From JBCBWG01 sp964579305 (lineage in GTDB: Bacteria > Pseudomonadota > Alphaproteobacteria > Rhizobiales > Hyphomicrobiaceae), in assembly GCA_964579305.1 (NCBI GenBank), contig CAZOGY010000131.1, positions 1-9,546 of the forward strand: a stretch of DNA of 9,546 nt, written 5' to 3'. The notes below the pieces were generated by a model. That model was not told where the DNA came from. It ran no database searches and saw only the letters and a list, made by a program, of their open reading frames with translations. Below are positions 6,518 through 9,546 of this stretch, piece by piece. Within the stretch, counting starts at the first letter, position 1. Each line of letters starts with the position of its first letter. A program made the translations under genes and the position numbers.

Positions 6518-8050
6518 ATGTATGCGCAGATCGCGACGTTGGCGTTTGTTGGGATTGAGGCCAGGCCGGTTCAGGTCGAGGTGCGCATAACGTCAGGGCA
6601 TCATGCATTCACCATCGTCGGCCTGCCGGACAAGGCGGTGGCGGAAAGCCGCGAGCGCGTGCGGAACGCCTTGCACGCGGTTGGGCTCGGTCTGCCCTAT
6701 AAGCGGATCACCGTGAACTTGGCGCCGGCGGATCTTCCCAAGGAAGGCAGCCATTTTGACTTGCCGATCGCGCTGGCGCTGATGGTTGCGATGGAGGCGC
6801 TCTCGCCGGAGGCAATCGTGAGCTACGCGGCCATTGGCGAGCTGGCTCTGGACGGTCATTTGCGCGCCGTACCAGGGGCCTTGCCGGCCGCGATCGGGGC
6901 GCATGCAATTGATAAGGGGCTGATTTGTCCGCAAGCGTGTGGCTCTGAAGCTGCTTGGGCGGGCGATGAGCTGTCTTTGATCGCGGCACCGCATCTGCTG
7001 TCGCTGGTCAATCATTTCTCAGGTGCACAAATGCTCGCGCGGCCGCGGCCGAATGCGCAAGCGCCAGATACGAGCATGCCTGATTTGCGCGATGTGAAAG
7101 GGCAAGAGGCCGCGAAACGTGCGCTGGAGATTGCGGCGGCTGGCGGACATAACTTGCTTATGATTGGGCCACCAGGCTCGGGAAAATCGATGCTGGCGCA
7201 GCGCTTGCCGTCCGTGCTGCCGCCCATGTCAGCGTCTGAGATGCTCGCGGTCTCGATGGTTTATTCGTTGGCCGGCGCATTGTCGGAGGGGGCGTTGTGT
7301 ACGTCCAGACCGTTTCGCGCGCCGCATCATTCGGCCAGCATGGCGGCCCTTGTCGGTGGTGGGTCACGCCCGCAACCCGGCGAGGTGTCATTGGCCCACA
7401 AGGGCGTTTTGTTTCTGGATGAATTGCCGGAGTTTACGCCGCAAGTGCTCGACAGCCTTCGCCAGCCGTTGGAAACGGGCGAGACGGTGATTGCGCGCGC
7501 CAATCACCGGATCACGTACCCTTCCGAGATCCAGCTCATTGCGGCGATGAACCCTTGCCGGTGCGGCGGCGGCCCAGGTCACACGTGTAAACGCGGTCCC
7601 AAGTGCGCTGCGGATTATCAGGCGCGCATTTCAGGCCCGCTGCGGGACCGCTTTGACATGGAAATCGAAGTCGGCGCGATTTCGGCGTCGGAGTTGTGTT
7701 TGCCAGCGCCGGTCGAAGGCAGTGCGGACGTTGCGGCGCGGGTCGCAGATGCGCGAGATTTCCAGAGTGACCGGTATATGCGGCAGGGACTTGCCGAGGG
7801 GCTGACAAATGCCAGGGTCAACGGTGCCGCTTTGGAGGCTGCGGCCGCTCTCGATGGGGATGGGCAAGCGCTGTTGAAACAGGCTGCTGACGCGATGCAG
7901 CTGACGGCGCGGGGCTTTCACAGAGCGTTGCGCGTGGCACGGACGATTGCTGATCTTGATCGATCAGAGCGTGTTGCCAGGGTTCACCTGGCCGAAGCGC
8001 TCAGTTACCGCGGCGAGGCTAGGCGCGTTGCTACGCCGGCCGCCGCCTGA
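6518..8050 (+). CDS. comM: YifB/ComM family Mg-chelatase-like AAA+ ATPase
   Basis: The 510-residue protein matches the usual ComM length and layout. An N-terminal ChlI-like domain carries FTIVGLPDKAVAESRERVRNAL and ITVNLAPADLPKEGSHFDLPIALALM. A Mg-chelatase AAA+ core follows, with Walker A GPPGSGKS at 217-224 and Walker B VLFLDE at 297-302. A zinc-finger-like insert has Cys347, Cys349, Cys357 and Cys363 in NPCRCGGGPGHTCKRGPKC. The C-terminal Mg-chelatase domain includes LTARGFHRALRVARTIADL. In Vibrio, ComM is a hexameric helicase that promotes branch migration during integration of transformed DNA; it is widespread in bacteria not known to be competent, so its role here is inferred. GGGAG at 6504-6508 precedes the ATG by 9 nt. 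Its 3' end faces a short minus-strand ORF. Confidence 0.96.
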   Translation: MYAQIATLAFVGIEARPVQVEVRITSGHHAFTIVGLPDKAVAESRERVRNALHAVGLGLPYKRITVNLAPADLPKEGSHFDLPIALALMVAMEALSPEAIVSYAAIGELALDGHLRAVPGALPAAIGAHAIDKGLICPQACGSEAAWAGDELSLIAAPHLLSLVNHFSGAQMLARPRPNAQAPDTSMPDLRDVKGQEAAKRALEIAAAGGHNLLMIGPPGSGKSMLAQRLPSVLPPMSASEMLAVSMVYSLAGALSEGALCTSRPFRAPHHSASMAALVGGGSRPQPGEVSLAHKGVLFLDELPEFTPQVLDSLRQPLETGETVIARANHRITYPSEIQLIAAMNPCRCGGGPGHTCKRGPKCAADYQARISGPLRDRFDMEIEVGAISASELCLPAPVEGSADVAARVADARDFQSDRYMRQGLAEGLTNARVNGAALEAAAALDGDGQALLKQAADAMQLTARGFHRALRVARTIADLDRSERVARVHLAEALSYRGEARRVATPAAA

Positions 8051-8068
8051 GCTGCGATACGCAGGCTG

Positions 8069-8097
8069 GGGTTCGTCGGCGGCCGCCTCGCGAACCC
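8069..8097. terminator. Inverted repeat between convergent ORFs, possible bidirectional terminator
   Basis: GGGTTCG (8069-8075) and CGAACCC (8091-8097) are perfect arms around a centre that itself contains the palindrome GGCGGCCGCC (8078-8087). The hairpin lies 18 nt after the comM stop and 20 nt after the stop of the minus-strand 29-codon ORF, the usual site for a shared terminator. No T run follows on either strand, so factor-independent termination is uncertain. Confidence 0.4.
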
Positions 8098-8116
8098 GGC
8101 GGTGCTGGTGTGACGG

Positions 8117-8206
8117 TTACGTTGCCCGCACGATCACATAGGCGACGAAAACCCAAAAGGCGATGCCAACCGCAACGGCCACGTCCAGTTGGAAGATGGT
8201 TTTCAT
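8117..8206 (-). CDS. Small single-span membrane peptide (29 residues), unknown function
   Basis: The translation is 29 residues: a short N-terminus MKTIFQLD, one hydrophobic span of about 18 residues (VAVAVGIAFWVFVAYVIV, residues 9-26), then RAT. Expression signals are good for so short an ORF. AGGGG lies 6 nt before the ATG, and TTGAAA-18 nt-TATTAA lies at the right distance to give a leader of about 25 nt. It is convergent with comM and shares an inverted repeat beyond its stop. The size and form resemble accessory subunits of membrane complexes (for example CydX, KdpF or MetS types), but none of the partner genes is in the window and I do not recognise a specific family. Being real but unannotated is an inference; a chance hydrophobic ORF is the alternative. 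Confidence 0.55.
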   Translation of the reverse strand: MKTIFQLDVAVAVGIAFWVFVAYVIVRAT

Positions 8207-8236
8207 CCGATGCCCCTGACGCTCAATTACTATAAG

Positions 8237-8266
8237 TTAATATGATTTGTTAGCGGTGTTTTTCAA
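8237..8266 (-). promoter_or_regulatory. Probable promoter of the 29-residue membrane peptide
   Basis: On the minus strand TTGAAA (plus positions 8261-8266) is followed after 18 nt by TATTAA (8237-8242). The region is markedly AT-rich compared with the flanking DNA. Transcription would start near 8230, about 25 nt before the ATG at 8206. On the plus strand a TATGAT (8241-8246) overlaps it, with a CTGACG 19 nt upstream (8216-8221); this could be a weak divergent promoter for the dehydrogenase gene. Confidence 0.5.
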
Positions 8267-8437
8267 GGTCTATGGGCTTTATTCCGCTGAATTTACCGGA
8301 GTTTCCGCAAGGTTTAACGGACAAGCTCTGGCAAGTTTTGTTAAGCGGCACCACGTTTGAAATGGAAGGGCGGGGCGGGGGACGGTATTCGCTGGCCAGC
8401 AAATCCTGGCCCGTTGGCAGACACGCGAGGTTTCGCC

Positions 8438-9499
8438 ATGCCGGTCTTTGCCCATGACGCCTTCGATGATCACGAACAGGTTGTGTTCTGCCGGGACGCC
8501 GCAAGCGGTTTGCAGGCGATTATCGCCATTCACAGCACCGCGCTTGGACCGGCGGCAGGCGGCTGCCGTATGTACCCATTCGCAACTGAAGAGGCTGCGC
8601 TGCGCGATGTTCTGAGGCTGTCGCGGGGGATGACCTACAAGAATGCGCTCGCCGGTCTGCCATTGGGCGGTGGCAAATGCGTCGTGATCGGTGATCCCTT
8701 GCGACCCGATAAAGGCGCCAAACTGCGCGCGCTCGGGCGGCATTTGGAGGCGCTCTGCGGGCGTTACTGGACGGCGGTTGATGTCGGCATTGGCCCGGCC
8801 GATGCGGATATCATCGCTGAGACGACCGAATTCGTGTTTGCCCGGGCTTCGCAGAAACCAACGGACGGCTGGGACACATCAGTCTACACCGCGCTCGGTG
8901 CATTCGCCGCAATCGAGGCTCTGGTCCGCGAGGTGCTCGAGAAGGGTTCGCTGTCCGGGGTTCGTGTGGCGGTGCAGGGCGTTGGTGCAACGGGGCAAGA
9001 GCTCTGTCGCCTGCTCCATCAGGCCGGTGCGCGTCTTGTTGTCAGCGATGTGAATGCGGAGGCTGTTGGCGCAGTTGTCGCGGCTTACGATGCAGAGGCG
9101 GTCCCAGTCGACAAGATCCATGCGGCGCAAGTCGACGTGTTTGCACCGTGCGCACTTGGCGGCATTCTCAACGATGCGACGATATCACAGATCAACGCCA
9201 AGATCGTGTGCGGAATTGCCAACAACCAGCTTGAGGCGCCACATCACGGCCTGGCGCTGCAAGACCGCGGTATTATCTACGCGCCCGATTACGTTGTGAA
9301 CGCCGGTGGCATCATCTCGGCGGGGCGTGCGATTTTCGCGACGATGGACCACGCCGCGGCGCGGGAGCAAACGCTTGCGATCGCAGATACCTTGCTCGCA
9401 ATCGTCACCCGCGCCAAAGCAGAAGGGATGGCGACGTCTGACGTCGCCGATCGTATGGCCGCCGAGCGCATTGCAGCGGCACGCAACCGCCCGGTTTGA
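8438..9499 (+). CDS. Leucine/phenylalanine/valine dehydrogenase family protein
   Basis: This family catalyses the NAD-dependent reversible oxidative deamination of branched-chain or aromatic L-amino acids in the cytoplasm. The 353-residue protein has the family layout. The N-terminal substrate domain has GPAAGGCRMYPF, MTYKNALAG (Lys68) and LPLGGGKCVVIGDP (Lys80), with Asp115 in WTAVDVG. The Rossmann domain has GVRVAVQGVGATG, with the nucleotide motif GVGATG at 181-186, then VVSDVN. A C-terminal stretch contains CALGGILND and IVCGIANNQL. The two lysines and Asp115 fall at the numbers expected from Bacillus-type leucine dehydrogenase. Residue 114, normally Glu in those enzymes as I recall them, is Val. 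The ATG at 8438 has GAGG 7 nt upstream and the N-terminus MPVFAHDAFDDHEQVVFCRD fits the family; the frame is open upstream to 8357, but that extension is unlike the family. Amino-acid preference cannot be read with confidence. Confidence 0.92.
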   Translation: MPVFAHDAFDDHEQVVFCRDAASGLQAIIAIHSTALGPAAGGCRMYPFATEEAALRDVLRLSRGMTYKNALAGLPLGGGKCVVIGDPLRPDKGAKLRALGRHLEALCGRYWTAVDVGIGPADADIIAETTEFVFARASQKPTDGWDTSVYTALGAFAAIEALVREVLEKGSLSGVRVAVQGVGATGQELCRLLHQAGARLVVSDVNAEAVGAVVAAYDAEAVPVDKIHAAQVDVFAPCALGGILNDATISQINAKIVCGIANNQLEAPHHGLALQDRGIIYAPDYVVNAGGIISAGRAIFATMDHAAAREQTLAIADTLLAIVTRAKAEGMATSDVADRMAAERIAAARNRPV

Positions 9500-9546
9500 G
9501 GCGCCGCCAAACGCGATCCAACGGGTGCATGGCCTTAAGCGGTGCC

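Noticed and set aside
8272..8457. 61-codon plus-strand ORF overlapping the start of the dehydrogenase gene, a possible leader peptide
   Set aside because: AAGG lies only 3 nt before its ATG, its third-position GC is lower than in the neighbouring genes, and its second half becomes Arg/Gly-rich without a recognisable pattern. A regulatory upstream ORF cannot be excluded but is not supported.
8279..8743. Minus-strand ORF of 154 codons antisense to the dehydrogenase
   Set aside because: It is a shadow of the strongly supported dehydrogenase frame and resembles no protein family.
9529..9546. ATG near the right edge as the start of a next gene
   Set aside because: Only six codons are visible and no clear Shine-Dalgarno sequence precedes it, so it cannot be supported.

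Overview
This is a GC-rich stretch of bacterial chromosome, almost certainly from an alphaproteobacterium. The basis is the gene order (penicillin-binding-protein activator, rsmI, yraN, gshB, comM), the protein style and the codon use; the genus cannot be named from the sequence. No rRNA, tRNA, insertion sequence, phage gene or CRISPR array is visible. The window is a housekeeping region, and I did not find a new defence, toxin or biosynthetic system in it.

Layout. Positions 108-2105 (minus strand) hold two adjacent, clearly related AEC-family membrane transporters, with a likely terminator beyond the second. Positions 2243-2342 are exactly 100 N, an assembly gap of unknown true size, so linkage between the transporters and everything to the right is a scaffolding claim. 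Positions 2490-3809 (minus) encode a lipoprotein with a periplasmic-binding-protein fold, of the penicillin-binding-protein activator (LpoA-like) group. It is divergent from a plus-strand run: rsmI (16S rRNA C1402 2'-O-methyltransferase), yraN (nuclease-fold protein that overlaps rsmI) and gshB (glutathione synthetase). comM (YifB-family Mg-chelatase-like AAA+ ATPase) follows with its own sigma70-like promoter. A 29-codon minus-strand ORF for a single-span membrane peptide (8117-8206) then faces comM. The last gene is a 353-residue leucine/phenylalanine/valine dehydrogenase on the plus strand (8438-9499).

How the genes fit together. The divergent arrangement of the PBP activator and rsmI matches the lpoA/rsmI arrangement known in E. 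coli, where yraN is also adjacent. This block is an old, conserved neighbourhood linking the cell envelope, ribosome modification and DNA processing; the genes do not form one pathway. gshB (redox buffering) and the amino-acid dehydrogenase (branched-chain amino acid catabolism or interconversion) are separate metabolic functions. The least explained parts are the 29-residue membrane peptide with good expression signals, and the gapped stretch at 2106-2489.
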